NCBI GenBank assembly: GCA_026702745.1
Contig: JAPPBT010000020.1
Span: 1-64,000 of the forward strand
Source of the DNA: Gemmatimonadota bacterium
GTDB taxonomy: Bacteria > JAAXHH01
DNA length: 64,000 bases
Direction of reading: 5' to 3'
Position numbers and translations under genes: made by a program. The notes beneath the pieces are model-generated. The model worked only from the letters and a program-made list of their open reading frames with translations, was not told where the DNA came from and did not search any database. This document shows positions 8,589 to 16,709 of this stretch, piece after piece (position 1 is the stretch's first letter; every line of letters starts with the position of its first letter).

Positions 8589-9497
8589 TCAACGACCGTT
8601 GCTCAGCGCGTATCGACGGATCGCCCATGCGAAGCCGTTCTCGTGGTTCGGCGGGGCGATGACCAGGCCCTGCGCCCGGCCCGCTTCCTTGACCGCGTCC
8701 TGGGCGTTTTCCATGATCACGCCCAGGCCCGCGTTGAACAGCATGGGCAGGTCGTTGTCGCCGTCCCCGACGGCCATCACGTGATCCATGGATATCCCGT
8801 GCCCGCGCGCGACGAACTCGACGGCGACCTTCTTGTTGACGTCGGCATGCATGGCTTCGATCCGGTCCGGGTTCGTCTTGACGAGATAAAGGCGGGACGC
8901 GAAACGGTTCTTCAACTCCGCCAGGACTGCCTCGCGCCGGTCCAGGCCGGGCAGGATCAGCATCTTGGGCGGCGACGGATAGTCGCCCTGTCTCAGTCTC
9001 GCCATGAGATCGTCGTCCCGGTCGACGGCGGCGCGGCTTTGCTCCTCGATGGATGCAATGGAAGGGGTGTATTCGTTGGTGATCACGCTGTCCAGGGGAC
9101 CCTTTTCCGTGACGCGCAGCCAGCTGTATACGAAGTTGAATCCGTTTTCTTCGATGAAATCGAGCAGGTCCAGAAAAACGTCCCGTTGAATGCGCTTTTC
9201 GAAGAGCAAGGGCCTTTGTCCATGGCGAACCGGTCCGAGTATGATCCCGCCGTTATTGGCGATGACGTAAAGCCGGTCGAACAACGGCCGCGCATCGCTG
9301 AAGGGCTCGCTGCTTCGGTCGATGTTGCGGCCGCTCACGGAACTTACGACCAATCCCTGGTCGAGGGCGGCTTCGATGGCGCCCAGTCCCTCGGGGGAGG
9401 GTTTCCCGTCGGACCGCAGCGCCGTGTCGTCCTGGTCGAAGGCGATCAGCTTGATTTCTGGAGTGTCGTCGCTGGCTTTCAGTACTTCGGCGGTCAT
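8589..9497 (-). CDS. HAD superfamily sugar phosphatase, Cof subfamily
   Basis: 302 aa cytosolic phosphatase. Seen: nucleophile motif I as FDQDDTALR (Asp, with Gln replacing the usual Leu/Met), motif II in VVSSVSGRN, and motif IV in MAVGDGDNDLPML; a roughly 100-residue C2 cap lies between, typical of Cof/YbiV proteins. The ATG at 9497 is chosen because AAAGGA lies about 6 bases before it; an upstream GTG (9533) would overlap the previous gene. It follows the PfkB-SIS gene by 19 bp, so it probably acts on a product of that enzyme. Confidence 0.85.
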   Translation of the reverse strand: MTAEVLKASDDTPEIKLIAFDQDDTALRSDGKPSPEGLGAIEAALDQGLVVSSVSGRNIDRSSEPFSDARPLFDRLYVIANNGGIILGPVRHGQRPLLFEKRIQRDVFLDLLDFIEENGFNFVYSWLRVTEKGPLDSVITNEYTPSIASIEEQSRAAVDRDDDLMARLRQGDYPSPPKMLILPGLDRREAVLAELKNRFASRLYLVKTNPDRIEAMHADVNKKVAVEFVARGHGISMDHVMAVGDGDNDLPMLFNAGLGVIMENAQDAVKEAGRAQGLVIAPPNHENGFAWAIRRYALSNGR

Positions 9498-9516
9498 GGC
9501 GTTCCTTTCCAATCCT

Positions 9517-11292
9517 TCAGGTTTCTGCTTCACTATCCTTCATTCGCTTTCCGAGACTCCCTCCGGGATGGTACCGGGCGAAGTCCTCCCGGGTAAACCC
9601 GCGGCCGGCCTTCAGGGCCATGGCAAGCCCATCGGCCACGGCGAGTTGGCAGGACGTGCTTGCCGTCGGCGCGAGTCCTAAGGGACCGGCCTCGCCCGCC
9701 ACGGGCACGTGCAGGGTCGCTGCGCTCGACCGGGCCAGACTGGATGAAGGATTCCCGGTGATCGCAATGATTGTCGCGCTGTTCGTGGTGAGGGTTCGCA
9801 CGGCAGCCATCAGTTCCTCCGTCTCCCCGCTGTGGGAAAGGGCGATGACGACGTCCCCCTGCGCCACCTGGCCGCTGTCGCCGTGGTTGCAGTCGACCGG
9901 GTCGAGGAAATAGGCCTTCGTGCCGGTACTCTGCAGCGTGGCCGCCAGCTTGCGGCCAATATGGCGGGATTTCCCAACGCCGGTGACGTGTACGCGGCCT
10001 CCCGCTGCTTCCGACTTCCGTATGACGGAGATGGCTTCGTCGAAGTAAGCGCCGGACATGCCTTCATGCAGCGTGGATAGCGCCTCGGCGGTCCGCCGCA
10101 CCGCGTCCAGTCCGGCCGCGCCGGGGGATGCCGCGCCGGGGGATGCCGCGCCGGAGGATGCCGCGCCGGGGAATGCCGCGCCGGGGAATGCCGCGCCGGG
10201 GGATGCCGCGCCCTGAGCGGTCTCGTCCGAATCGTCTGCGTCCACTTTCACTGTTGCCGTTTCCGAGGCGGTCACGGTTTCAGCCGGGTTCCGGACCGGG
10301 ATCCGAGCGCCTTCGTACAGGGCCATCACGTCGTCCCGGCTCGATCCCAGTCGCGGGAAAGCCCCAGGGATGCGGCAACACACGGCGCCGCAGGCATTGG
10401 CGAGCGACGCGGTATCCCGCAGGGAAAGTCCGTGGAAGAGTCCCGCGATCAGTCCGCCCAGGAAGGCATCCCCGGCGCCGGTGGTGTCCCGGGCCTCCAC
10501 GGGATTCGCCGGCGCGCGGAGCGTCTCCATCCCGTCGGTGACGACCGAGCCCTGCGCCCCTTCGGTGATGGCCACCAGGCGGGCGCCGTACCGGCCGAAA
10601 ATTCCCTCGGCCCGTTTTTCGGAAGTGTCGGCTGCCACCATCTGCAAGGCGGCGGCCTTGGCGGGTTTCACGATGTCGGCGAGACGCAGGGCTTCCTCGA
10701 AATCTTCAGCCGATCCGAGTCCGGCCACCTGGATGGCGAAATCCGGGGGGACATCCACGTCCAGCACGGTGGGCACGCCGGCCTCCCAGGCAATGCGCAG
10801 CACGGCGATGACGGCGTCCAGCGGGAGTTGGGATATCTCTGTCGTCACCATGGCAGCCGACCTTATGTAGTCGGCGAAATGCGTCTCCACGTGCGCGGCC
10901 GTGGTCTCCGCCGTCAGGGCACGGGCCATGTAGATCGCACGGTCCGCGTCTTCGGCCACGTTCACCACCGAAAAGCCCGATGCGCGGTCCTCGAGGACCC
11001 GAACGGCCGACCGGTCGATGCCGTGACGGTCCATCTCGTCTCGGATCATCGCGCCGTACCGGTCGTCGCCCTGGTATCCGAAGAGCCCGGCGGGGACCCC
11101 CATCTGGGCCGTCCAGGCCAGGTGGTTGAGCGTCACCCCGCCCGTGATCTCGGTCACGACCGAGCCCGCTTCATCCGGCAGGATATAGGTTTTCTCCTCC
11201 GGTCCCGCGATCCGGTTCACCCGGTAGATCACGTCCACCACGTTGCTTCCGATGCCCACTACCCTGCGTGTGCGGTCGATGTCCTGGATCAC
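9517..11292 (-). CDS. PfkB carbohydrate kinase fused to SIS sugar-phosphate isomerase domain
   Basis: 591 aa. Residues about 1-335 are a ribokinase-type PfkB kinase (GGVTLNHLAW in the substrate half, signature DTTGAGDAFLGGL with the catalytic Asp near 270). Residues about 345-393 are a Gly-Ala-Ser-Pro linker encoded by a 15-bp tandem repeat. Residues about 395-591 are a KpsF/GutQ-type SIS domain (VTGVGKSRHIGRKLA, ALSHSGETEEL, final GGSLGKRM) without the CBS pair usually found in D-arabinose-5-phosphate isomerases. GTG start after AAGGTGG. A Cof phosphatase follows. A kinase, isomerase and phosphatase in a row suggest conversion of one sugar phosphate; the substrate is unknown. Confidence 0.85.
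   Translation of the reverse strand: MIQDIDRTRRVVGIGSNVVDVIYRVNRIAGPEEKTYILPDEAGSVVTEITGGVTLNHLAWTAQMGVPAGLFGYQGDDRYGAMIRDEMDRHGIDRSAVRVLEDRASGFSVVNVAEDADRAIYMARALTAETTAAHVETHFADYIRSAAMVTTEISQLPLDAVIAVLRIAWEAGVPTVLDVDVPPDFAIQVAGLGSAEDFEEALRLADIVKPAKAAALQMVAADTSEKRAEGIFGRYGARLVAITEGAQGSVVTDGMETLRAPANPVEARDTTGAGDAFLGGLIAGLFHGLSLRDTASLANACGAVCCRIPGAFPRLGSSRDDVMALYEGARIPVRNPAETVTASETATVKVDADDSDETAQGAASPGAAFPGAAFPGAASSGAASPGAASPGAAGLDAVRRTAEALSTLHEGMSGAYFDEAISVIRKSEAAGGRVHVTGVGKSRHIGRKLAATLQSTGTKAYFLDPVDCNHGDSGQVAQGDVVIALSHSGETEELMAAVRTLTTNSATIIAITGNPSSSLARSSAATLHVPVAGEAGPLGLAPTASTSCQLAVADGLAMALKAGRGFTREDFARYHPGGSLGKRMKDSEAET
10116..10212. repeat. 15-bp tandem array encoding the kinase-SIS linker
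   Basis: Six full units of ccgcgccgggggatg (minor variants) and a partial seventh, read on the minus strand as repeats of Pro-Gly-Ala-Ala-Phe/Ser. All units keep the reading frame. Confidence 0.9.
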
Positions 11293-11354
11293 GAAACACC
11301 ACCTTCTTCGGAATCACTTGAGCGACCGGTACCTCTTGAAATACTTAAAATTAT

Positions 11355-11389
11355 ATTGTCAACATTGATTAAAATAAGAATCAACATAT
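11355..11389 (-). promoter_or_regulatory. Second copy of the 35-bp element, upstream of the PfkB-SIS gene
   Basis: On the minus strand this reads ATATGTTGAT...ATCAATGTTGACAAT, 30/35 identical to 950-984, with two exact ATGTTGA half sites 22 bp apart. TATAAT follows immediately at 11355-11350, without a convincing -35 at the right distance. An activator bound just upstream of a promoter with a weak -35 would fit. It lies 63 bp from the GTG start at 11292. Confidence 0.45.
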
Positions 11390-11447
11390 GTTTCTGTGAT
11401 GGACGTACCTGCGCTATGGACAAGCTTTCGTTTTGGACATGCTTTGG

Positions 11448-11975
11448 TTATTTACTGTCTAGAAAATCGAGATACAAACGACTAGGCTGGATGCCCTTGT
11501 TGTTCTGATACTTTCCACTTACATAGGTCTCGAAATCGCCATTCAGCGTGTGGTAATAGACCTGGCAGATTTCCACGTTCGGATAGATCCTTATGGGCCG
11601 GACACAGAACATCTCCAGAGTCCAGTAGCCGGCGAATCCCACATCGCCGAAGCCTGCGGTTACGTGGACAAATAGCCCCAATCTACCCACGGATGACCGT
11701 CCCTCTAGCATGGGAACGTAGTTATCCGTCCTGGTAAATTCCGCTGTCCTGGCAAGATAGAGCGTCTGGGGGCGCAGTTCGTACCCTTCGTCCGGGATCC
11801 GAATGGATCGCGTGCGGTGTTGCTTCTTCATATCGAGCACGTCATCCTCGTAGATCAGGAGTTCATCGGCGAGTGAGAGATTGTAACTGTTCGGATTGAG
11901 CCTGGCGGGATCGAATGGCTCAATAAAAATGTCTTTCCCAATGCGCTCCTGGATCATTTTTCCCGATAGGATCAC
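11448..11975 (-). CDS. dcd: dCTP deaminase
   Basis: 175 aa, typical length is about 170-195. It deaminates dCTP to dUTP (some members also hydrolyse dUTP), feeding dTTP synthesis. Seen: MILSGKMIQERI, the nucleotide-binding LNPNSYNLSL segment, MLEGRSSVGRLGLFVHVTAG (phosphate-binding Arg-Ser-Ser and substrate loop) and WTLEMF with the catalytic Glu. The GTG at 11975 has AAAGGA about 8 bases upstream, supporting this non-ATG start. It lies between the PfkB-SIS gene and a transporter, with no evident functional link. Confidence 0.92.
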   Translation of the reverse strand: MILSGKMIQERIGKDIFIEPFDPARLNPNSYNLSLADELLIYEDDVLDMKKQHRTRSIRIPDEGYELRPQTLYLARTAEFTRTDNYVPMLEGRSSVGRLGLFVHVTAGFGDVGFAGYWTLEMFCVRPIRIYPNVEICQVYYHTLNGDFETYVSGKYQNNKGIQPSRLYLDFLDSK

Positions 11976-12005
11976 TACGATATTCCTTTCTGGGTTTAAT
12001 GTGTC

Positions 12006-12887
12006 TCAACCGCTGTTTACCAGGACTACGGCAACCAGGGTCAGGCCGATGCCGACGTAGGCCGGCCCGCGCACCTGTTCTTTCCAGTACAATATAGCCA
12101 CGAGCGTGGTGATGACAAGGCCGACCGCGCTGACGAAGGGAAAGACGACGGTGCCGGGAAGGTACTTGAGCGTGAGGACCAGAAGCCAGGTCCCCGCGAC
12201 GTTACAGGCGCCCAGGAAGACGCTCCACCGCACTTCGGGCAGGCGCGCCTGGATCGGTTTGCTCCAGAGGTAGAAAAGCCCCATGATGCCGGATACGGCG
12301 AAGAGGGTGAAGAGGTAGAGCGGCATCTGGCTCTGGGGCGCGAGTTCGCTGAAGACCTTCGGGGACAGGTGGCAGAACCCCGTCGTGATGAAGAGAGCGC
12401 CGACCAGCCAGGCTACGCCTCGCAGGGACAGTTCGGCCTGTCTTCCCACGCCGATCGTCAGGAGCGGCAGGGCGATGCAAACCGTAACGATGCCCGCGGT
12501 CTGCGTAAGGCTGGGGATCTCGTACCAGATGACGATGGAGCAGAGGATGGGAATGAGGACGGACAGGCGGACGATGGCCAGGGTCACGGCCACCCCGCCC
12601 TGCAGGAGCGCCTGGATCAGAAAGCGGAAGGCAACGAAATAGAAGAACCCGCTGGCCGCGCCGATCACCACGGTGGTCCAGTGCCAGACCCAACCCGGGT
12701 CCGCGAGCATCAACAGGCCGGAGATCACGGCGCCTGCGCCATAGTTGAGGCTGCCCACGGCCAGGGCATTGTGTCCGTTGTGATGGGCGGACTTCAGGAT
12801 CAGGCCGAAGCACGATGTCACGACGGTCGCCGTGATCAACAAAAGGAGTCCGAGCGCCGTAGTCTGTTCTCCGTCCTCAAATAGCAA
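12006..12887 (-). CDS. EamA-like (DMT superfamily) transporter
   Basis: 293 aa with about ten hydrophobic helices in two halves, the arrangement of drug/metabolite transporters of the EamA fold; the second half carries a late LKYLPGTVVFPFVSAVGLV helix as in EamA repeats. It should export or import a small metabolite across the inner membrane; the substrate cannot be told. The only start in frame before the first helix is a TTG at 12887, which sits inside a perfect 14-bp hairpin, so the start is uncertain; another TTG lies in the first helix. It ends 30 bp from the dcd GTG and may be co-transcribed with it. Confidence 0.8.
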   Translation of the reverse strand: MLFEDGEQTTALGLLLLITATVVTSCFGLILKSAHHNGHNALAVGSLNYGAGAVISGLLMLADPGWVWHWTTVVIGAASGFFYFVAFRFLIQALLQGGVAVTLAIVRLSVLIPILCSIVIWYEIPSLTQTAGIVTVCIALPLLTIGVGRQAELSLRGVAWLVGALFITTGFCHLSPKVFSELAPQSQMPLYLFTLFAVSGIMGLFYLWSKPIQARLPEVRWSVFLGACNVAGTWLLVLTLKYLPGTVVFPFVSAVGLVITTLVAILYWKEQVRGPAYVGIGLTLVAVVLVNSG

Positions 12888-12924
12888 GAAGCCGGCGAAC
12901 GAATACCGCCTCGCCGGCTTCTTG
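12885..12924. terminator. Perfect 14-bp inverted repeat between DUF1326 and EamA genes
   Basis: CAAGAAGCCGGCGA (12885-12898) and its exact complement (12911-12924) flank a 12-base loop. It could terminate the upstream DUF1326 transcript or control translation of the transporter, whose proposed TTG lies in the stem. The trailing sequence on the minus strand (CTATTTG) is only weakly T-rich, so a classic rho-independent terminator is not certain. Confidence 0.6.
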
Positions 12925-12978
12925 ATTCATGATCGCCGATTGTGCCGTTTACGGCGGGGCCGTTTACGGCGATAGCGC

Positions 12979-13623
12979 TTACGGGGTGAAGGCGAATGTA
13001 CCCACGTAGGCGCTGCGCTTGTTCGGAATGCTCCAGGTCGCGATCAGGTCCGATCCGCTATACGCGTGAGCGGCGGTCTGGACCAGCGCGGCCGATGCGT
13101 CTTTCGTGAAGGGATCGTACCACACCATGCGATCGCAGTTGGGCTCGTGGTCGGTCGCCAGCATGGTCCGGGTAGCCACGCGCACCTGGCCGTCCACCGT
13201 AACGGCGTAGGCGTCCCCGCCGTCGTGACGGAAGGAGATGTCCGTGGGCTTTACCGTTTTAACCGTGCCGAACAGCTCGCCATACCGGGCGGTGAAAGCG
13301 CGCTTCAGTTCCTGGCGCTGGCCTGGTGTGGCCCGGCTGTCGATCAACAGCACGGTCTCGCGGGCGTGATGACCGAGTTGCAGGTTGCCCTTGCCGAGAA
13401 TGACGGCGACGACGGAAAGGTCGGCCAGCGCGCCATCACGGATATGCCAGGCCACCACGGCCTGGTTGGCATCGCCTCCCGCTTCCGCCGAGTAGGTACA
13501 GCCGCCGCCCAGGATGTGGTTGGAGCGAACTTCCACGTAATCGCCGGCAATGGAAGGTGAGCCGGCCAGCGCCGGGGATGCCGCGAGGACGATCGCGGCC
13601 ATGAGTGCGAAACCGGTCTTCAT
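12979..13623 (-). CDS. Secreted DUF1326-like protein
   Basis: 214 aa. Residues 1-20 (MKTGFALMAAIVLAASPALA) form a Sec signal peptide. The mature part starts SIAGDYVEVRSNHILGGGCTYSAEAG, resembling DUF1326 proteins, in which a Gly-Asp-Tyr opening and an early Cys are characteristic; a second Cys occurs in PNCDRMVW. Tandem ATG codons at 13626 and 13623 follow GGGAGG; the second has better spacing and is used here. Longer readings to 13818 would bury the signal peptide. The family's function is unknown; a periplasmic location is inferred from the signal peptide. Confidence 0.75.
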   Translation of the reverse strand: MKTGFALMAAIVLAASPALAGSPSIAGDYVEVRSNHILGGGCTYSAEAGGDANQAVVAWHIRDGALADLSVVAVILGKGNLQLGHHARETVLLIDSRATPGQRQELKRAFTARYGELFGTVKTVKPTDISFRHDGGDAYAVTVDGQVRVATRTMLATDHEPNCDRMVWYDPFTKDASAALVQTAAHAYSGSDLIATWSIPNKRSAYVGTFAFTP

Positions 13624-13757
13624 CATATTGCCTCCCTGTTCGGAGTTTCTGGGTCTCTGTTTTGGGGGTTGGCGCGTCCGGCCTCGTAGTTCGTGACGAA
13701 GTCTGAGACTCCGCAGGCTCGAAACGGACAGCCACCCCGATTTCATGTCAATATCGT

Positions 13758-13786
13758 TTGGGCGCGTATCTGAAACGCGGTATATT
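13758..13786 (+). promoter_or_regulatory. Possible promoter of the aldo/keto reductase gene
   Basis: TTGGGC (13758-13763) and TATATT (13781-13786) with a 17-bp spacer, about 90 bp before the reductase ATG. The -10 is good, the -35 matches at only half its positions. Confidence 0.35.
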
Positions 13787-13876
13787 CTACCGTACCGGAA
13801 ACATCGCAGTATATTCAATATATGTGCTCCACGCCTATCAAGTCAATCGCATTTCGAATCGATCGGGGAAACGAAC

Positions 13877-14818
13877 ATGGAATACAGAGCGCTCGGTAAA
13901 TCGGGGCTGACGGTATCGGCCATCGGCATGGGCTGCTGGCCCATGGCCGGCGTGGGGTGGACCGGGATCGACGACAACGCGTCCCTGGCAGCGCTCGAGG
14001 CGGCCATGGACGGCGGCGTCACCCTCATCGACACCGCCTACATGTACGGGCGCAGCGGCGAATCAGAACGGCTGGTGGGACGGGCCATCGCGGGCAGGCG
14101 CGACCAGATCGTCCTGGCGACGAAATGCGGCATGCACTGGGACGGCACGACGATCATTCGCGACAGTTCGAGGAAATGCGTTCTGGCGCAGGTCGAGGAG
14201 AGCCTGCGCCGGTTGAATACCGACTACATCGATCTGTACCAGGTACATATGCCGGACGAGAACACGCCTTTCGAGGAGACGGCCGCCACGCTCGCCGAAC
14301 TGAAGGAACAGGGCAAGATCCGCGCCATCGGCGTGAGCAATTACGACGTGGCGCAGATGCGGGAATTCGCCCGCCACGCGCCGCTCCACTCGGACCAGCC
14401 GCCGTACAACCTGCTCAAACGCGACATCGAGGCGGAGATCCTGCCCTACTGCCGGGAAAACCGGATCGGCGTGATCTCCTACTGGCCGCTGTACAAGGGG
14501 CTGCTGACCGGGAAATACGGCCGGGGCCACCAGTTTCCCGAAGGCGACAACCGCAACGAGGACGTCCGGTTCCAGGGGGAGGAGCTCGATCGCACCCTGG
14601 ACATGCTCGACCGGATGAAGCCGATCGCGGACGAATACGGCAAGTCCATCGCCCAGCTCGTGATCCACTGGACGGCCCGGCAGCCGGGCATCACGTCGGT
14701 CCTTTGCGGCGCAACGCGGCCCGCCCAGGTTGAACAGAACATTGCAGCGGTGGGTTGGGAGCTGTCCGAAGATCACCGCGCGCAGGTCGACGAGATCGTT
14801 GCCGGCATGGGCGACTAG
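13877..14818 (+). CDS. Aldo/keto reductase
   Basis: 313 aa. Cytosolic NADP(H)-dependent oxidoreductase of the AKR superfamily, branch of general stress protein 69/YajO-like reductases. Seen: MEYRALGKSGLTVSAIGMG, DTAYMYGRSGESE with catalytic Asp and Tyr, VLATKCG with Lys, DYIDLYQVHMPD with His, GVSNYDVAQM and a late VLCGATRPAQVEQN cofactor loop. The ATG at 13877 is chosen because the family starts at this motif; reading further upstream would cross the promoter-like sequence. It is monocistronic and convergent with sufE, and its substrate is unknown. Confidence 0.88.
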   Translation: MEYRALGKSGLTVSAIGMGCWPMAGVGWTGIDDNASLAALEAAMDGGVTLIDTAYMYGRSGESERLVGRAIAGRRDQIVLATKCGMHWDGTTIIRDSSRKCVLAQVEESLRRLNTDYIDLYQVHMPDENTPFEETAATLAELKEQGKIRAIGVSNYDVAQMREFARHAPLHSDQPPYNLLKRDIEAEILPYCRENRIGVISYWPLYKGLLTGKYGRGHQFPEGDNRNEDVRFQGEELDRTLDMLDRMKPIADEYGKSIAQLVIHWTARQPGITSVLCGATRPAQVEQNIAAVGWELSEDHRAQVDEIVAGMGD

Positions 14819-14828
14819 GTCGGCAATA

Positions 14829-15251
14829 CTAGTTGGCCAGCGCGCTGCCGGCGATCGAGCGGATCTTCTTGACCATGGACCGGAAGCCGTTGCTTCGGCT
14901 CGGGCTGAGGTGGGACGCCAGGTCCAGCCGGCTGAAAATGCCTTCAATGTCGGCGTCCAGGATCTGGCGCGGCGTCTTCCCTGAATAGACCATGAGCAGG
15001 ATGGCCACGAGGCCGCGGACGATGTGGGCGTCGCTGTCGGCGTCGAATGTGATGGTCGGCGGAAGGGTCTCGGCCACGTGGGGTACGAGCCAGACCTGGC
15101 TCACGCAACCCTTGACCTTGTACACATCGGTCTTGTAGGCATCGTCCAGGGACGGGAGCTTCTTTCCCAGGTCGATGATCTCCTGGTACCGCTCTTCCCA
15201 GTCATCCAGGTATTCGAAGTCTTCCAGCACTTCTTCTATCGTCGTGTCCAT
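14829..15251 (-). CDS. sufE: SufE family cysteine desulfurase activator
   Basis: 140 aa from the ATG at 15251, close to the usual 135-145. SufE accepts sulfane sulfur from the SufS desulfurase for iron-sulfur cluster assembly. Seen: EDFEYLDDWEERYQEIIDLG, then VKGCVSQVWL with the sulfur-accepting Cys49, and a C-terminal SNGFRSMVKKIR helix. A longer reading to an ATG at 15302 adds 17 residues that run into the tandem array upstream; GGAAGGA near 15280 does not settle the choice and a GTG at 15257 is also possible. No sufS or sufBCD is adjacent. Confidence 0.88.
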   Translation of the reverse strand: MDTTIEEVLEDFEYLDDWEERYQEIIDLGKKLPSLDDAYKTDVYKVKGCVSQVWLVPHVAETLPPTITFDADSDAHIVRGLVAILLMVYSGKTPRQILDADIEGIFSRLDLASHLSPSRSNGFRSMVKKIRSIAGSALAN

Positions 15252-15287
15252 CGTCACGATCGTATATCCTTCCGGTATATCCACTCG

Positions 15288-15425
15288 ATTCAACGCGTCC
15301 ATGGCTGCCAGCTCAACGCGTCCATGGCGGCTGCCTGCTCAATTCGTCCGTGGCGGCGGCCTGCTCAACGCGTCCGTGCCCGCTGCCAACTCAACGCGTC
15401 CGTGGCGGCTGCCCAGCTCAATTCG
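15288..15425. repeat. About 26-bp tandem array between HupE and sufE genes
   Basis: Five units built on ctcaacgcgtccgtggcggc with variants. The right-hand end reaches the last codons and stop of the HupE gene (15418) and the left end overlaps the upstream start candidate of sufE, so the array fills the whole gene boundary. Confidence 0.8.
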
Positions 15426-15990
15426 CCCCGATCAACAGCATGGCCGAAACGCCGGCGGCCGCACCCGATACGAAGAGGTTCCACTGGCGGTGCGGCGTTC
15501 CCAGGATCCGCAGAATCACGAAGGCCACGGCCGCGAAGACCGCCACGATCATCAACTGGCCCAGCTCCAGCCCGATGTTGAAGGACAGGAGCGGCACGAC
15601 GATCGATTCTTCCATGCCGAGCAGTGCCCTCAGGTAGTTCGAGAAACCCAGGCCGTGGATCAGGCCGAAGAAAAGGGCCAGCCCGTAGCTCGTCTTCCGT
15701 CCGAGTTTACCCTCGAACGGCCGCCAAACGTTCATCAGGCAGGTCGCCAGGATCGTCACGGGGATGAGCGTTTCGACCAGGTCCGTCGGGACCAGAATGA
15801 TGCGGAGCGTAGCCAGCGCCAGGGTGACCGAGTGCCCGATCGTGAAGGCCGTGACCAGTACGATCACCGAACGCCACCGGTTCAGCGGATAGGCGGCGCA
15901 GAGCGCGATGATGAAGACGATGTGGTCGTAGGCGTTCAGGTCCGAAATATGGTCGAAGCCGAGTTGCAGATATACCTGGAATTCGGACAT
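15418..15990 (-). CDS. HupE/UreJ-like integral membrane protein
   Basis: 190 aa with six predicted membrane helices. Seen: FDHISDLNAYDHIVFIIAL, AFTIGHSVTLALATL and FGLIHGLGFSNYL, the conserved Asp-His and Gly-His helices of HupE/UreJ family proteins, which have been proposed as nickel/cobalt permeases in hydrogenase or urease operons. No hydrogenase or urease gene is here; instead it follows an M28 peptidase and a DUF6702 protein on the same strand, an arrangement also known in Bacteroidota-like genomes. Metal transport is therefore only a possibility. Confidence 0.8.
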   Translation of the reverse strand: MSEFQVYLQLGFDHISDLNAYDHIVFIIALCAAYPLNRWRSVIVLVTAFTIGHSVTLALATLRIILVPTDLVETLIPVTILATCLMNVWRPFEGKLGRKTSYGLALFFGLIHGLGFSNYLRALLGMEESIVVPLLSFNIGLELGQLMIVAVFAAVAFVILRILGTPHRQWNLFVSGAAAGVSAMLLIGAN

Positions 15991-16055
15991 CTTCCGCCCA
16001 AAGTTCAGCCGGTGCCGAGGTCCAAACCCCGACCCGGACGCGACCGGTCACCAAT

Positions 16056-16140
16056 GTCATGACCCGAGACGACCGGAACCGGACGAAGGGCCGGACCTCG
16101 CGTACGGTTCAGCCCCATCGTCATGACCCGAAACGAACGG
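16056..16140. repeat. 21-bp direct repeat copying the end of the DUF6702 gene
   Basis: 16056-16076 and 16120-16140 match at 19 of 21 positions (gtcatgacccgagacgaccgg). The right copy contains the final codons and stop of the DUF6702 gene, so the left copy looks like a duplicated gene end. Confidence 0.65.
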
Positions 16141-16708
16141 TCCCCGTGACGGTTTTCTTGCTCAGGTTGACGTATTTCTTCTCACCGCCGACTTCGAACC
16201 GCATGACGTTGGCCTGCGTGTCGAACATTTCGATCAGGATCCGATTCTCGACCTCGATCGTCTCCACGCGGTCCACACCTGTAATCTGCACCAGGCAGGC
16301 CGTGGCGTCAAGGGCGTCCTCCATGCCGGCGTAGGTCAGTTTCCGGTCTGCGCCGTTGACCCGAAAGGCCAGCCGGGAGGCCAGATACTCGGCCACGTGC
16401 CGTTCGCGGTCGGCGTGGGCCTGGTCGGTCCAGAGCCTGAGCCGGGGGCCGCCTTTCGCCACGATGGCCTCCTCCAGATCGTCCGTGAATATCCGTACGG
16501 ATACGTCGAGAAGGGCATCGCCAGCGTTCCACTTGACCCGCGTGATGCTCACGTAGAACACGTGGGCGTGTGCCGTGACTGGACCCGGGGTTGCGGTCGG
16601 ACCCGGGACGACGCCCGGAGATGCTACCGGCCCCGCGGCCGGAGTCGGAACGGCTGCGGCGGCAATCATCAGGCAGAGAAGGACCCCGAGCGTCTTCATC
16701 GCCACCAT
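16121..16708 (-). CDS. Secreted DUF6702 family protein
   Basis: 195 aa. A signal peptide (about residues 1-24) is followed by a Pro/Gly/Ala/Thr-rich segment (PGVVPGPTATPGPV, about 28-42) and then the DUF6702-like core: HVFYVSITRVKWNA, DVSVRIFTDDLEEAI and a C-terminal beta-rich half ending in VRFGS. The ATG at 16708 follows the stop of the M28 peptidase by one base, implying translational coupling; a second ATG at 16699 is possible. Its role is unknown; consistent pairing with HupE-like proteins and metallopeptidases suggests an envelope function. Confidence 0.78.
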   Translation of the reverse strand: MVAMKTLGVLLCLMIAAAAVPTPAAGPVASPGVVPGPTATPGPVTAHAHVFYVSITRVKWNAGDALLDVSVRIFTDDLEEAIVAKGGPRLRLWTDQAHADRERHVAEYLASRLAFRVNGADRKLTYAGMEDALDATACLVQITGVDRVETIEVENRILIEMFDTQANVMRFEVGGEKKYVNLSKKTVTGTVRFGS

Positions 16709-16709
16709 C

